Of a stretch of 33,242 bases of DNA, positions 15,833-22,703 are shown in pieces. The stretch is from Burkholderiaceae bacterium (GTDB taxonomy: Bacteria > Pseudomonadota > Gammaproteobacteria > Burkholderiales > Burkholderiaceae): assembly GCA_027486025.1 (NCBI GenBank), contig JAIXPY010000135.1:1-33242 (forward strand), in the 5' to 3' direction. The notes below the pieces were generated by a model that worked only from the letters and a program-made list of their open reading frames with translations, was not told where the DNA came from and did no database searches. The stretch's first letter is position 1. Each line of letters opens with the position of its first letter. The position numbers and the translations under genes are program-made.

Positions 15833-16147
15833 ATGAAATATCTTGTCATCATGCTGTTAGTCATTCAATTTGCATTGTTTGCCCGTACCGCGAGTGCCCA
15901 AGCCGTTCCATTTAGTGCTTCTGCCTATAACTGGGAGAACAGCCCTAATAACTACAACAATAGTCCCTACAACTGGCAAAACAGTCCTTACAATTACAAC
16001 AATAGTGCCAATAACTTCAATGCCACCAATGGTGTCTATGACAACAAAGGCAATCGCCTTGCCTACGAAGTTCAAGCCCCCACGGGAGTTACCAACTACT
16101 TTGATAACTCAGGCAATCGTATTGGCTACACCCCTTCTAGGCAGTAA
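15833..16147 (+). CDS. Small secreted Asn/Tyr-rich repeat protein
   Basis: A 104-aa protein with a signal peptide (MKYLVIMLLVIQFALFARTA, predicted cleavage after ASA at residue 22). The mature part begins with repeats of the type YNWENSPNNYNNSP / YNWQNSPYNYNNS, two near-identical 14-residue units encoded by 42-bp DNA repeats, and ends with two copies of an NxxGNRx-Y-like segment (YDNKGNRLAYE and FDNSGNRIGYT). The start is ATG 15833 with GGAG 6 nt upstream. Similar NSPxNxxNS proteins exist in proteobacteria with unknown function; an extracellular or surface role is inferred. Confidence 0.72.
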   Translation: MKYLVIMLLVIQFALFARTASAQAVPFSASAYNWENSPNNYNNSPYNWQNSPYNYNNSANNFNATNGVYDNKGNRLAYEVQAPTGVTNYFDNSGNRIGYTPSRQ

Positions 16148-16150
16148 TAC

Positions 16151-16399
16151 GTGATCTCGTCTGCCCTTATTTTGAGCGTCTTGCTTCCTGTACAGATATC
16201 TCAAACCGATCCTAGATTTAGTGCTTTTGCGGTTAAAGCAGCCATTGATACTGCGGTAATCCTTGGCATCCCATGCTCAAGTGCTGCCAAGGATTACGCC
16301 CGCAAGGTTCAGGCTCCCGATTTTGTCTTGGCAGCAGCCGATCAAAGCATTACACCAGTTGGGTGGAGAAGACTTTACTTTAGAAAGCTATTTGCCTAA
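16151..16399 (+). CDS. Possible small exported protein, GTG start
   Basis: An 82-aa ORF from GTG, 3 bp after the previous stop codon, with a hydrophobic start (ISSALILSVLLPVQ) that could be a short signal sequence. The rest is a mixed Ala-rich sequence ending in Arg/Lys. No strong ribosome site is visible, so translation would depend on coupling to the upstream gene. No family is recognised. It is kept because it fills the space between two clear secreted genes in the same direction. Confidence 0.4.
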   Translation: MISSALILSVLLPVQISQTDPRFSAFAVKAAIDTAVILGIPCSSAAKDYARKVQAPDFVLAAADQSITPVGWRRLYFRKLFA

Positions 16400-16440
16400 G
16401 GCTGTCATTCGAATTTTTCAATAATTACTTGGGGATTTTT

Positions 16441-16746
16441 ATGCGAAATTTTCTTTTAATAACTGCCTTATTGGCACCGCCTTTACAGGCTCAGGTCACT
16501 TTCTTTAATGACTCTATGGAGCTGCCCTTGGGAACTGCCAATCAAGTAGGCAACACTACCTTTTATAGCGACGCAAAAGGACTTCCACTTGGAACTGCGC
16601 AAAACACGGGTAATGTGACATTTTTCAATGACGCAATTGGTTTGCCGCTGGGAACTGCTATGACTCCACAGCCCATCTTGCCCCACAACTCACCTCAACT
16701 TAATACGCCAAACCCATTTTTTAATCCAAATGCCAGAAATTGGTAG
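16441..16746 (+). CDS. Small secreted protein with three LPLGTA repeats
   Basis: A 101-aa protein with a signal peptide (MRNFLLITALLAPPLQA, cleavage after residue 17). The mature part holds three tandem units of about 21 residues with the pattern xTF(F/Y)xDxxxLPLGTA, followed by a Pro/Asn-rich tail. The ATG at 16441 is preceded by GGGGA; the TTG further upstream is less likely. The repeat pattern suggests a small surface or extracellular protein. Function unknown. It stands tail-to-tail with the WYL regulator 18 bp away. Confidence 0.7.
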   Translation: MRNFLLITALLAPPLQAQVTFFNDSMELPLGTANQVGNTTFYSDAKGLPLGTAQNTGNVTFFNDAIGLPLGTAMTPQPILPHNSPQLNTPNPFFNPNARNW

Positions 16747-16764
16747 TTTCAGTTTTGAATACTC

Positions 16765-17739
16765 TTAATCTTTATAAATCTTTATAGCCAACCTCAATTT
16801 ATTTTTTACCATCTCCCGAAGAGCGGCTGGTGCAACGACCTCAACCTCCTCGCCCTGTCGCAATATGTCAAGCATTAACTCTCGCTCATCACTAAAAGGA
16901 ATCCACAACAGTAATGAGCCATCCTCTTGCATCTCACTTTTTTGATTAGGATGCCAAATTTCTTTTGAGACCCACCTTGCTCTAAATGGACTGAACTTAA
17001 GCTTTGCAATCTCCTGTTTAGCACCCGCAAAGATTCCATAACCTGATTCGAGTTCAGCCCTTAAGTCAGTTTCTTCTATCGAAACTGCAGGCTTATCTAA
17101 GAGCGTGACAACTCCTAACGCATCCATTGCAAAAGTACGTAGATCATCCTTGTTGTGGCAAAAAGCGTCTAGATACCAGTTATCGCGGTAATACACTAAA
17201 CGCTGTGGCGAGATTTCGCGCTCGCTAAGCTTATTATCTTGCCTGCCATAGTGCGTGATTTGCAGTCGCTTTCTAGCAAGTAGAGCATGCGCTACGATTT
17301 CAAAGAATCGAGTGGGAGTAAGGCGACTTGCTATGGTTGTTATTCGTATTCTGCGAGAGACTTCCTTTGCTGAATAATCACCCTTTTCCAATAGCTTTTC
17401 TAATCGCTCTCGAATCGGATTTACTTGTGAGCCGATAAGCCCCTCAGGATCAATATTACGGAGTAATTCAATAACAGAGAGTAAAGAGTGAATTTCAAAT
17501 TGGTTAAGCCACAGTCCTGGAAGAGCGCTCAGATTTTCACCAGGCGAATTTTGTAATTGATAGCCGCCTAATTCCGCATTCCACTCTATTGGGGCGCCAA
17601 GGCGATCGCGCAAATACTCCAAATCCCTTCTAAAGGTTGCTCTTGATATTTCAAGCTCATTTAAAAATTGTTCTGTGGTCACTAATTTGCGATCACTCAA
17701 CATTTTTTGAATTTTATAAAAACGTTCGGTTCTGTCCAT
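16765..17739 (-). CDS. WYL-domain transcriptional regulator
   Basis: A 324-aa protein of the YafY/WYL family: an N-terminal winged helix-turn-helix (about 1-60, TTEQFLNELEISRATFRRDL), a middle helical region, a WYL domain (about 150-215, with RLQITHYGRQ and SPQRLVYYRDNWYLDAFCH), and a WCX C-terminal extension. Such proteins sense nucleic-acid fragments or nucleotides and often control phage-defence or stress genes. The start could also be ATG 17751. It is divergent from the beta-barrel gene 17859 and may control it, the neighbouring secreted genes, or the island's defence modules; none of these targets is shown. Confidence 0.88.
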   Translation of the reverse strand: MDRTERFYKIQKMLSDRKLVTTEQFLNELEISRATFRRDLEYLRDRLGAPIEWNAELGGYQLQNSPGENLSALPGLWLNQFEIHSLLSVIELLRNIDPEGLIGSQVNPIRERLEKLLEKGDYSAKEVSRRIRITTIASRLTPTRFFEIVAHALLARKRLQITHYGRQDNKLSEREISPQRLVYYRDNWYLDAFCHNKDDLRTFAMDALGVVTLLDKPAVSIEETDLRAELESGYGIFAGAKQEIAKLKFSPFRARWVSKEIWHPNQKSEMQEDGSLLLWIPFSDERELMLDILRQGEEVEVVAPAALREMVKNKLRLAIKIYKD

Positions 17740-17830
17740 GATCTGTCCCATTAAAACCACATGTGTATTTAATGTGATTTTCTATAAGCATAGTCTCATG
17801 GGGTGACACTGGCTCACATCAACAATGAAA

Positions 17831-17851
17831 CCTTCTATCAACCACAGAAGG
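17831..17851 (+). promoter_or_regulatory. Hairpin covering the ribosome site of the beta-barrel gene
   Basis: CCTTCT (17831-17836) is exactly complementary to AGAAGG (17846-17851), the Shine-Dalgarno of the gene starting at 17859, across a 9-nt loop ATCAACCAC. In the mRNA the ribosome site could be hidden by this 6-bp stem. It is short enough to open with temperature or by a trans-acting RNA. Confidence 0.5.
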
Positions 17852-17858
17852 ATTCATC

Positions 17859-18554
17859 ATGAAAAAACTGCGTTTATATACAGTATTAGCTGCAGCATTT
17901 GCAACATCATCCATTGGTACTGCACATGCACAATCGACTTCGTTCGATGGATTTTTTGGTCAAGTCGGTATAGGATTTGAAAGTGTTAGTCCAAGCTTTT
18001 CTAATTCGGGAGTAAATGTCACTGGCTACGGCTATTTTCCTTACAACACCTCGATTGATAGCAGCAATGGATTTACAGGAACCATCACGGCTGGCTATAT
18101 GATTCCCGTAAGCAAAGATTTTTTATTGGGCATTGGCGCCGAGTATTCACCCTTAGAGAGTCAGTCATCCAATTACACCGTTGGCATTTCAGGGCTTGGA
18201 ACAGCACAAGGTAGCTACAAGAAAGAGAATTCTTACAATTTCTTTATATCGCCTGCCACGCCCATCGGAAATGACGGGCTTCTTTACGGAAAAGTTGGCT
18301 ATACAGGAGCGTCTATCAAGTCATCGCTGGGCGGTAGCTCGGGAAGTCAAACCTATACTGGATACTCACTTGGCTTAGGCTACAAACAAATTATTACGGG
18401 TGGGCTGTATGGTTTTGCTGAGGGTAATTATTTCAACTATGGTAATAAAACTAATTCTTATAGCGGAACGATTTTGGGGGCGGCCTATACAGAAACTCTA
18501 ACCACCAGTGCCAATGCATATAATTTTTTGGTTGGCGTTGGGTATAAGTTTTAA
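17859..18554 (+). CDS. Outer-membrane beta-barrel protein
   Basis: A 231-aa protein with a signal peptide (MKKLRLYTVLAAAFATSSIG, cleavage near AHA at residue 24). Strands alternate aromatic and small residues with Gly-rich turns, and the last residue is Phe (VGVGYKF), as required for Bam-mediated insertion. The size fits an 8-stranded barrel of the OmpA/OmpX/Opa-like group. Start chosen by AGAAGG 7 nt upstream and the signal sequence. It ends in a strong intrinsic terminator. It may be a phage receptor or adhesion variant carried by the island; this is speculative. Confidence 0.85.
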   Translation: MKKLRLYTVLAAAFATSSIGTAHAQSTSFDGFFGQVGIGFESVSPSFSNSGVNVTGYGYFPYNTSIDSSNGFTGTITAGYMIPVSKDFLLGIGAEYSPLESQSSNYTVGISGLGTAQGSYKKENSYNFFISPATPIGNDGLLYGKVGYTGASIKSSLGGSSGSQTYTGYSLGLGYKQIITGGLYGFAEGNYFNYGNKTNSYSGTILGAAYTETLTTSANAYNFLVGVGYKF

Positions 18555-18573
18555 TATTTAAAACAGAGTCTGG

Positions 18574-18597
18574 ACGCCACCTTTGGGTGGCGTTTTT
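18574..18597 (+). terminator. Intrinsic terminator of the beta-barrel gene
   Basis: ACGCCACC-TTTG-GGTGGCGT (8-bp perfect stem) followed by TTTT. It lies 20 bp after the stop codon. Confidence 0.88.
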
Positions 18598-18601
18598 AAT
18601 T

Positions 18602-18653
18602 AAGCGTCCCATAACTAGACGCCAAACAAATTTGTTCCATTTGGCATGGACAA
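18602..18653. repeat. Boundary element, copy 5: AGCGTC palindrome plus TGTTC palindrome
   Basis: GCGTC-CCATAACTA-GACGC (18604-18622), then TTGTTCCA and TGGACAA in inverted orientation (18632-18653). The order and sequence match the element at 21497-21532, although the second palindrome is degenerate here. It begins 5 bp after the terminator of the beta-barrel gene. Confidence 0.75.
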
Positions 18654-18660
18654 TGACTAA

Positions 18661-18717
18661 TCCTCCATCTAACTAGACTCGATGGAATAGGGCCAGCAGG
18701 GGATTGCCTGAATTAAC
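18661..18717 (+). repeat. Shared leader sequence, copy A (before the GIY-YIG gene)
   Basis: From TCCTCCATCTAACTAGACTC to GAATTAAC this stretch aligns with 20116-20170 at roughly 70% identity (GATGG-ATRGGG, GCAGG, GATTGC and AATTAAC blocks in the same order). Both copies end 40 bp before the start of a small gene. A shorter third match, CGAGGCTTGATGTAATAGAGC, is at 21556-21576. Confidence 0.6.
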
Positions 18718-18757
18718 TAAAGATGAGATCATCAATCCATCATTAAGGGGGAGTTAT

Positions 18758-19045
18758 ATGGCAATCAAAAGAACTGTTCCATTTAATAAAGAAGGCGCCA
18801 AGAAACTCCCAACCGAAAAGCCTGGAACATACAAAATTAAGGACCCCAAAAATCAAACCTTGTATGTAGGTGAAACAGGAAGACTACAGGAACGAGTCAA
18901 AGAACATATTAAGCAAGAAACTGTAAAGCCCGCCAAAGGAAGGAAGGTTGAAGTTCAAAGGACATCTTCAAAAGCTGAAGCACAAGCAAAAGAGAAGGTA
19001 TTAATAAAGAAACTACAACCCCCCATTAACAAGAAAGGTAAGTAG
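18758..19045 (+). CDS. Stand-alone GIY-YIG nuclease-like protein
   Basis: A 95-aa protein consisting of little more than a GIY-YIG fold: PGTYKIKD (residues 22-29, the GIY strand), LYVGET (35-40, the YIG strand), Arg46 and His50 in RLQERVKEHI, a Glu in the KAEAQAKEKVLIKKL helix, and LQPPIN near the end with the conserved Asn. Such domains cut DNA using one metal ion; members include homing endonucleases, UvrC and Slx1. The start at ATG 18758 has AAGGGGGAG upstream; the longer reading from 18704 overlaps the leader repeat. No DNA-binding extension is present, so it may act on structured DNA or with a partner. Confidence 0.8.
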   Translation: MAIKRTVPFNKEGAKKLPTEKPGTYKIKDPKNQTLYVGETGRLQERVKEHIKQETVKPAKGRKVEVQRTSSKAEAQAKEKVLIKKLQPPINKKGK

Positions 19046-19269
19046 GTCCATGGGCATATAAGGGTTTTATAGACTTTAATTATCGATTCAGATGCTTAAC
19101 AAACTGTTCTGTTGCTTATAAAGCTTATTAGGGTTTGAAATACTTGACTTACCTTACGCCCTTTGCTCAAATGTTATTTGACAGGTAAATCCTAAAGCAA
19201 TCGCGATACCCACAAGGCGTCGTAAGCGCGGTGTAAACGCGCCGATCTTAGGGGCTGTCACTTTTTACT

Positions 19270-19293
19270 AATGGCTCCTTTGGGAGCCATTTT
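19270..19293 (+). terminator. Intrinsic terminator directly before the DUF3800 start
   Basis: AATGGCTCC-TTTG-GGAGCCATT (9-bp perfect stem) followed by TT. It lies 14 bp before the GTG start. It may end transcripts from the GIY-YIG gene or a short leader RNA in the 225-bp gap 19046-19269. That gap holds one GC-rich hairpin, GCGCG-GTGTAAA-CGCGC (19226-19242), and possible -35 elements TTGACT and TTGACA. Confidence 0.75.
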
Positions 19294-19306
19294 CTTTGGG
19301 GCATTT

Positions 19307-19954
19307 GTGGCAACTTTAATTTATGTTGATGAAAGTGGGGACTTGGGCTGGTCACTAGACAAGCCGTATGGTCACGGTGGCTCAAGCCGCTTTCTGACAA
19401 TTGCCGCCATGATTCTTCCTGAATCCCACGACCATCTCCCGCGCCGAAAGGTTAGGCAGTTATACAAACATGGAAAATGGGATGAAAAAAGGGAGAAAAA
19501 ATGGGTAGAAATGCCCAATACATCGCGCACTAATTTTGCCACTAACGCAAAAAATCTAGCTGAAAATTATCCCATTACATTTAAAGCAATCATTGCCAAA
19601 AAAGCAAATGTAAATGGAAATTTGCGCAGAGATAGCAACAAGCTTTACAACTATATGTTACGCCTTTTATTGCTTGACCTGATGGCTAAATATGATGAGG
19701 TTATTCTAATTCCCGATCCAAGATCGATCAAAGTTGAGAATGGAAAAAGCCTTCACCATTATCTAGAAATGTTACTTTACGAAATTGAGGCGCCCACTAA
19801 ACTCACTACCGCTATTAGAGATAGCAAGAGCTGTTTAAACCTTCAGTTCGTTGATATGTTAGCTGGAGTAATTGGATCGCATCATGAAACCAATAATTCG
19901 TCTTACTGGAATATTCTGTCTTCGCAAATAGAAATTAAGCGATTGTATTTTTAA
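19307..19954 (+). CDS. DUF3800 protein (RNase H-like fold)
   Basis: A 215-aa protein. The N-terminal LIYVDESGDLG is the hallmark of DUF3800, whose acidic residues form an RNase H-like active site, and LQFVDMLAGVI in the C-terminal third is the second family motif. DUF3800 proteins are frequent in phages, plasmids and defence islands; activity is unproven. The start is taken as GTG 19307, with GGGG 5 nt upstream. The earlier ATG 19271 lies inside a terminator hairpin and would add residues foreign to the family, which normally begins a few residues before YVDESGD. Confidence 0.82.
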   Translation: MATLIYVDESGDLGWSLDKPYGHGGSSRFLTIAAMILPESHDHLPRRKVRQLYKHGKWDEKREKKWVEMPNTSRTNFATNAKNLAENYPITFKAIIAKKANVNGNLRRDSNKLYNYMLRLLLLDLMAKYDEVILIPDPRSIKVENGKSLHHYLEMLLYEIEAPTKLTTAIRDSKSCLNLQFVDMLAGVIGSHHETNNSSYWNILSSQIEIKRLYF

Positions 19955-19973
19955 ATAAACAAAAAATATGTCG

Positions 19974-20128
19974 CCAACACAATGCTGTCGATGCCAATTC
20001 GGGAATATTCGAAACCACTGGGAGCCATGAGATTCGGTGCTTGTAGGGCGGCGGGTCGCAACCAGCTTAGACCCAATGTGCAGAGGACTGTAAATCCTCT
20101 TGCCTGATTTACATATCCTCTGTCTAAT
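19974..20128. repeat. Internal copy of the island's right end, with degenerate att
   Basis: Aligns with 22704-22852 at roughly three quarters identity. Shared blocks include GCTGTCGATGCCAATT, CTGGGAGCCATGAGATTCGG and CTTAGACCCAATGTGCAGA. At the place where the right end joins the tRNA half (TTTTCAATCCTCTGCTCTA), this copy reads GATTTACATATCCTCTGTCTA (20107-20127), a recognisable but decayed att. No coding region is visible in the gap 19955-20210. Confidence 0.78.
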
Positions 20129-20170
20129 GAGGCTTGATGGCATGGGGGTGGCAGGGATTGCTCAATTAAC
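20116..20170 (+). repeat. Shared leader sequence, copy B (before the DUF3606 gene)
   Basis: Matches 18661-18717 and stands 40 bp before ATG 20211, the same distance as copy A to its gene. It starts within the degenerate att at the end of the internal right-end copy, so leader and att overlap. Confidence 0.6.
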
Positions 20171-20210
20171 CCGAAAGTGGGAACATCAAGACACCAACCA
20201 AGGAGGTCAT

Positions 20211-20396
20211 ATGGCAGACAATCCCAAAAAACGCGGGAAAGACGGCAAAACTATTAGCAACCAAGATTATGAAATTGCGTATGCCGCCAAAAAAGCTGGC
20301 GTGAAAAACCAGGATGTAAAGAATGCTAAGGCTACAACCAAATCTACGCGGCGCTCAGTCGTTGAAGCTGAGTTAAAGAAAATTAAACCAAAATAA
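20211..20396 (+). CDS. DUF3606 family small protein
   Basis: A 61-aa Lys-rich protein: MADNPKKRGKDGKTISNQDY, followed by YAAKKAGVKNQDVKNAKA and a final VEAELKK helix, the pattern of DUF3606 (short proteins with a conserved (S)xxxxYExxYxxKKxGV core and a helix-turn-helix-like C-terminus). The start is certain from AAGGAGG 4 nt upstream. Function unknown; the family is common in proteobacteria and often stress-related. It probably shares a transcript with the HEPN gene 30 bp downstream. Confidence 0.8.
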   Translation: MADNPKKRGKDGKTISNQDYEIAYAAKKAGVKNQDVKNAKATTKSTRRSVVEAELKKIKPK

Positions 20397-20426
20397 GCTA
20401 TTCATTCAACCCCGTAGGATCAAGGC

Positions 20427-21482
20427 ATGAGCAATAAAATGATGTTCTCTAGCTTAGTAGAAAATTCTCTGAATTTTCTAAATAAAGCCATCACTGAAAT
20501 AAAGGATCAGCCATTTTTTTCTCTTATCCATTTCTATACAGGGCTTGAGTTATTGCTAAAGGCCAGACTAATGAATGAACATTGGTCTTTGATAATAAGC
20601 AGAAAAAGTGTTCCAGATTTACAAAAATTTACCAATGGTGATTTTCAATCAATAAATCTAGATGAGATCCTGGAGGCACTAGACAAGACCCTTGGAATTA
20701 AGGTAGCAAAGACTCACGCCGATGCTTTTCATTTAGTAAGAAAGCATAGAAATAGAATCGTTCACTTTTTTCATGGTGCTCAAGCGCAAAAAACCAAACC
20801 CGAGCAAATCGTTCAAGAGCAATTAGTGGCCTGGCACTTTTTGCACCAAATGATTACTGTCCAATGGCCTCAGGTGTTCAAGCCTTGGGCTAAAGAACTA
20901 TTAGATATAGATAAGGGACTAAGGAAATATCACACTTATCTACGGATTATTTTTGATCAAAAAGCAGCAACTTTTCGACAATTAAAGGCGCAAGGTTTCA
21001 AAATTGAATCCTGCCCATCTTGCAACTTTAAGTCTTTAGTTTGCTCAAAGAACATGGACTTTCTCTACCAAGCAAAGTGCGAAGTATGCAATTTGTCAGC
21101 GCCGAGAATTAATATTAGCTGCCCCCATTGCGCCAAGATCTTCACATATGAAGGCGATGCCACTACGAATTGCAAACATTGTAAGAGGCGAATTTTCATC
21201 AAAGATATTGAAAATATTCTTTTAGATCATGGTGAACTACATATTAGAGCCATGGAAGGAGATTTTTCGGATCCAGAAGCCAGCTGTGTTGAGTGCGATG
21301 GCTTCCACACAGTTATTAATACGAAACACAACCAAATTTTATGTATGGCATGCCTTTCAGACTTCCCAGAAATATATTTGTGCGAATGGTGCGGCGAAGG
21401 AAATACAAAGATTCTTGAAAACAGCTACTACGAGGGTTGCAGTCATTGCAATGGCGCATCTGATTGGCGAAGAGAAGATTAA
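20427..21482 (+). CDS. HEPN-type protein with four zinc ribbons
   Basis: A 351-aa protein. The N-terminal half is helical (SLIHFYTGLELLLKARL, then VRKHRNRIVHFFHG) and holds Arg108-x4-His113 in RNRIVH, the signature of HEPN RNases. The C-terminal 160 residues contain eight CxxC pairs (196/199, 218/221, 232/235, 249/252, 287/290, 306/309, 319/322, 338/341), enough for four zinc ribbons, which could bind RNA, DNA or a phage protein. I do not know a named family with this exact layout. The design, a candidate ribonuclease joined to a sensor-like module in a defence-rich island, suggests an abortive defence effector, but this is inference. A boundary element follows 14 bp after the stop codon. Confidence 0.72.
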   Translation: MSNKMMFSSLVENSLNFLNKAITEIKDQPFFSLIHFYTGLELLLKARLMNEHWSLIISRKSVPDLQKFTNGDFQSINLDEILEALDKTLGIKVAKTHADAFHLVRKHRNRIVHFFHGAQAQKTKPEQIVQEQLVAWHFLHQMITVQWPQVFKPWAKELLDIDKGLRKYHTYLRIIFDQKAATFRQLKAQGFKIESCPSCNFKSLVCSKNMDFLYQAKCEVCNLSAPRINISCPHCAKIFTYEGDATTNCKHCKRRIFIKDIENILLDHGELHIRAMEGDFSDPEASCVECDGFHTVINTKHNQILCMACLSDFPEIYLCEWCGEGNTKILENSYYEGCSHCNGASDWRRED

Positions 21483-21496
21483 TTTAAGAGCTTCAT

Positions 21497-21532
21497 GCGT
21501 CCAATAACTAGACGCTTGTTCCAAATAGAACA
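21497..21532. repeat. Boundary element, copy 6: AGCGTC palindrome plus TGTTC palindrome
   Basis: GCGTC-CAATAACTA-GACGC (21497-21515) is followed at once by TGTTC-CAAATA-GAACA (21517-21532). This is the cleanest example of the composite element. The following 45 bp include the third, short leader match (CGAGGCTTGATG). Nothing coding is seen in 21483-21641. Confidence 0.82.
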
Positions 21533-21641
21533 GACAATTACGCACAACTATGTATCGAGGCTTGATGTAATAGAGCTGACGAAAAATATAAGTTATAACT
21601 ATTTAGCCTAGGTGGGGGTCAAGTATCTAGATCCCTAGAGC

Positions 21642-22451
21642 TTAATCACCTTGCTTACAGCTTTCTAAAAATGTATCTATTTTTTTGTAATTTTGATCTG
21701 CCACTGCTGATCTATAGTCAGCAACAGACTTATCTTTCAGGCTCACTAAACCACTTAGACTTTTAACATTCTCCAACGCTTCGTTATATGTCATTTCGGG
21801 TAGTTGTACGTTCCGTCCACCTTGAATAATCGAGCTGCCCTTTATTTCTCCAATAGAATCTTCATATCCATACTTAAAACTTTTTGGATTAGATGCGATT
21901 AGTGCTTTATTTTCATCCTGCAATTTTTGCAGATATGTTTTTTGATCTTTATCAAATTGAGCGAAGTTGTCTAAATACGCTTTTAGTTTTCCCAGAACAA
22001 CGACTTTTGAATCAATAATTTCGTTTATACAAGCCTCTTCATTTTGAGCCTTAGATTGGGATGAATCATTATTTTTCAAAGGGACTAAAGATGACTGCAT
22101 ACAAAATATTCCAAGCTCCATTCCCATCATAAGTCGACTAGTTTTTTCACCGGGTTTTCCGGCAAATGCCAACTCAGAAATTTTCGTGTTTAAGTTATAT
22201 AGCCATTGCATCTCAAACTTATTTATACCCTTGGTTAAGGTCGCCTGAATAACTCTAACTTCTGGATTTTTATTATCTGTTGGTTGAAATATCTCCCATG
22301 CAACAGAACCATTTGCCCCAACACATTGATTTACCTCTTTCGCTACTGAGGATTTCTTAAACTCTTCCAGAGCAGAATTTTCTTTGCTACATCCAGACAA
22401 GATTAAGCTCACTGCGATAAAAATGGTTATGCCTATTCTTAGGTGTCTCAT
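21642..22451 (-). CDS. Probable lipoprotein, 269 aa
   Basis: The N-terminus is a lipoprotein signal peptide with lipobox LILSGC, the lipidated Cys being residue 21. The remainder is a soluble, Lys/Glu-rich, probably alpha-helical domain, including a coiled-coil-like stretch (about residues 140-185, KLKAYLDNFAQFDKDQKTYL). The lipid anchor places it in the periplasm. No family is recognised. It is the last gene of the island and is read inward. The ribosome site (CGGAA) is weak. Confidence 0.75.
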   Translation of the reverse strand: MRHLRIGITIFIAVSLILSGCSKENSALEEFKKSSVAKEVNQCVGANGSVAWEIFQPTDNKNPEVRVIQATLTKGINKFEMQWLYNLNTKISELAFAGKPGEKTSRLMMGMELGIFCMQSSLVPLKNNDSSQSKAQNEEACINEIIDSKVVVLGKLKAYLDNFAQFDKDQKTYLQKLQDENKALIASNPKSFKYGYEDSIGEIKGSSIIQGGRNVQLPEMTYNEALENVKSLSGLVSLKDKSVADYRSAVADQNYKKIDTFLESCKQGD

Positions 22452-22658
22452 AATAATTCCGAGTTATATTAAAAATTAATACGAATAATAGAAACTATAT
22501 ATGTTTTTAGATTTTTGTCTAATGCCGAAGTTTTAGTTATGATTTTTCGCAGTACAGCTTTTAAGGGCCTTGGCCACATTAAACAAAATTCTCACTTTGC
22601 TAGGATTTCAAAAAATCTTTATAGTCAGGGCGGAGCTGACCTACCAAATTAAGGATTA

Positions 22659-22690
22659 AATAATGAGTCGCTTGTTCAATTTAGAACAAG
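22659..22690. repeat. Partial boundary element at the right end
   Basis: AATAATGAGTCGCTTGTTC matches the right half of the composite element (AATAACTAGACGCTTGTTC) at 16 of 19 bases, but the left AGCGTC arm is missing. It is followed by a perfect palindrome CTTGTTC-AATTTA-GAACAAG (22671-22690). The surrounding gap 22452-22833 also has a small hairpin GTCAG-GGCGGAG-CTGAC (22624-22640) and then the right-end repeat; no gene is seen. Confidence 0.65.
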
Positions 22691-22703
22691 ATATTTCTCC
22701 AGC

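Noticed and set aside
20082-20104. AGAGGACTGTAAATCCTCT looks like the anticodon arm of a tRNA-Tyr (GTA).
   Set aside because: No acceptor, D or T arms surround it, and the homologous position in the right-end repeat (22806-22825) has lost the stem. A chance hairpin or att arm is likelier than a tRNA.
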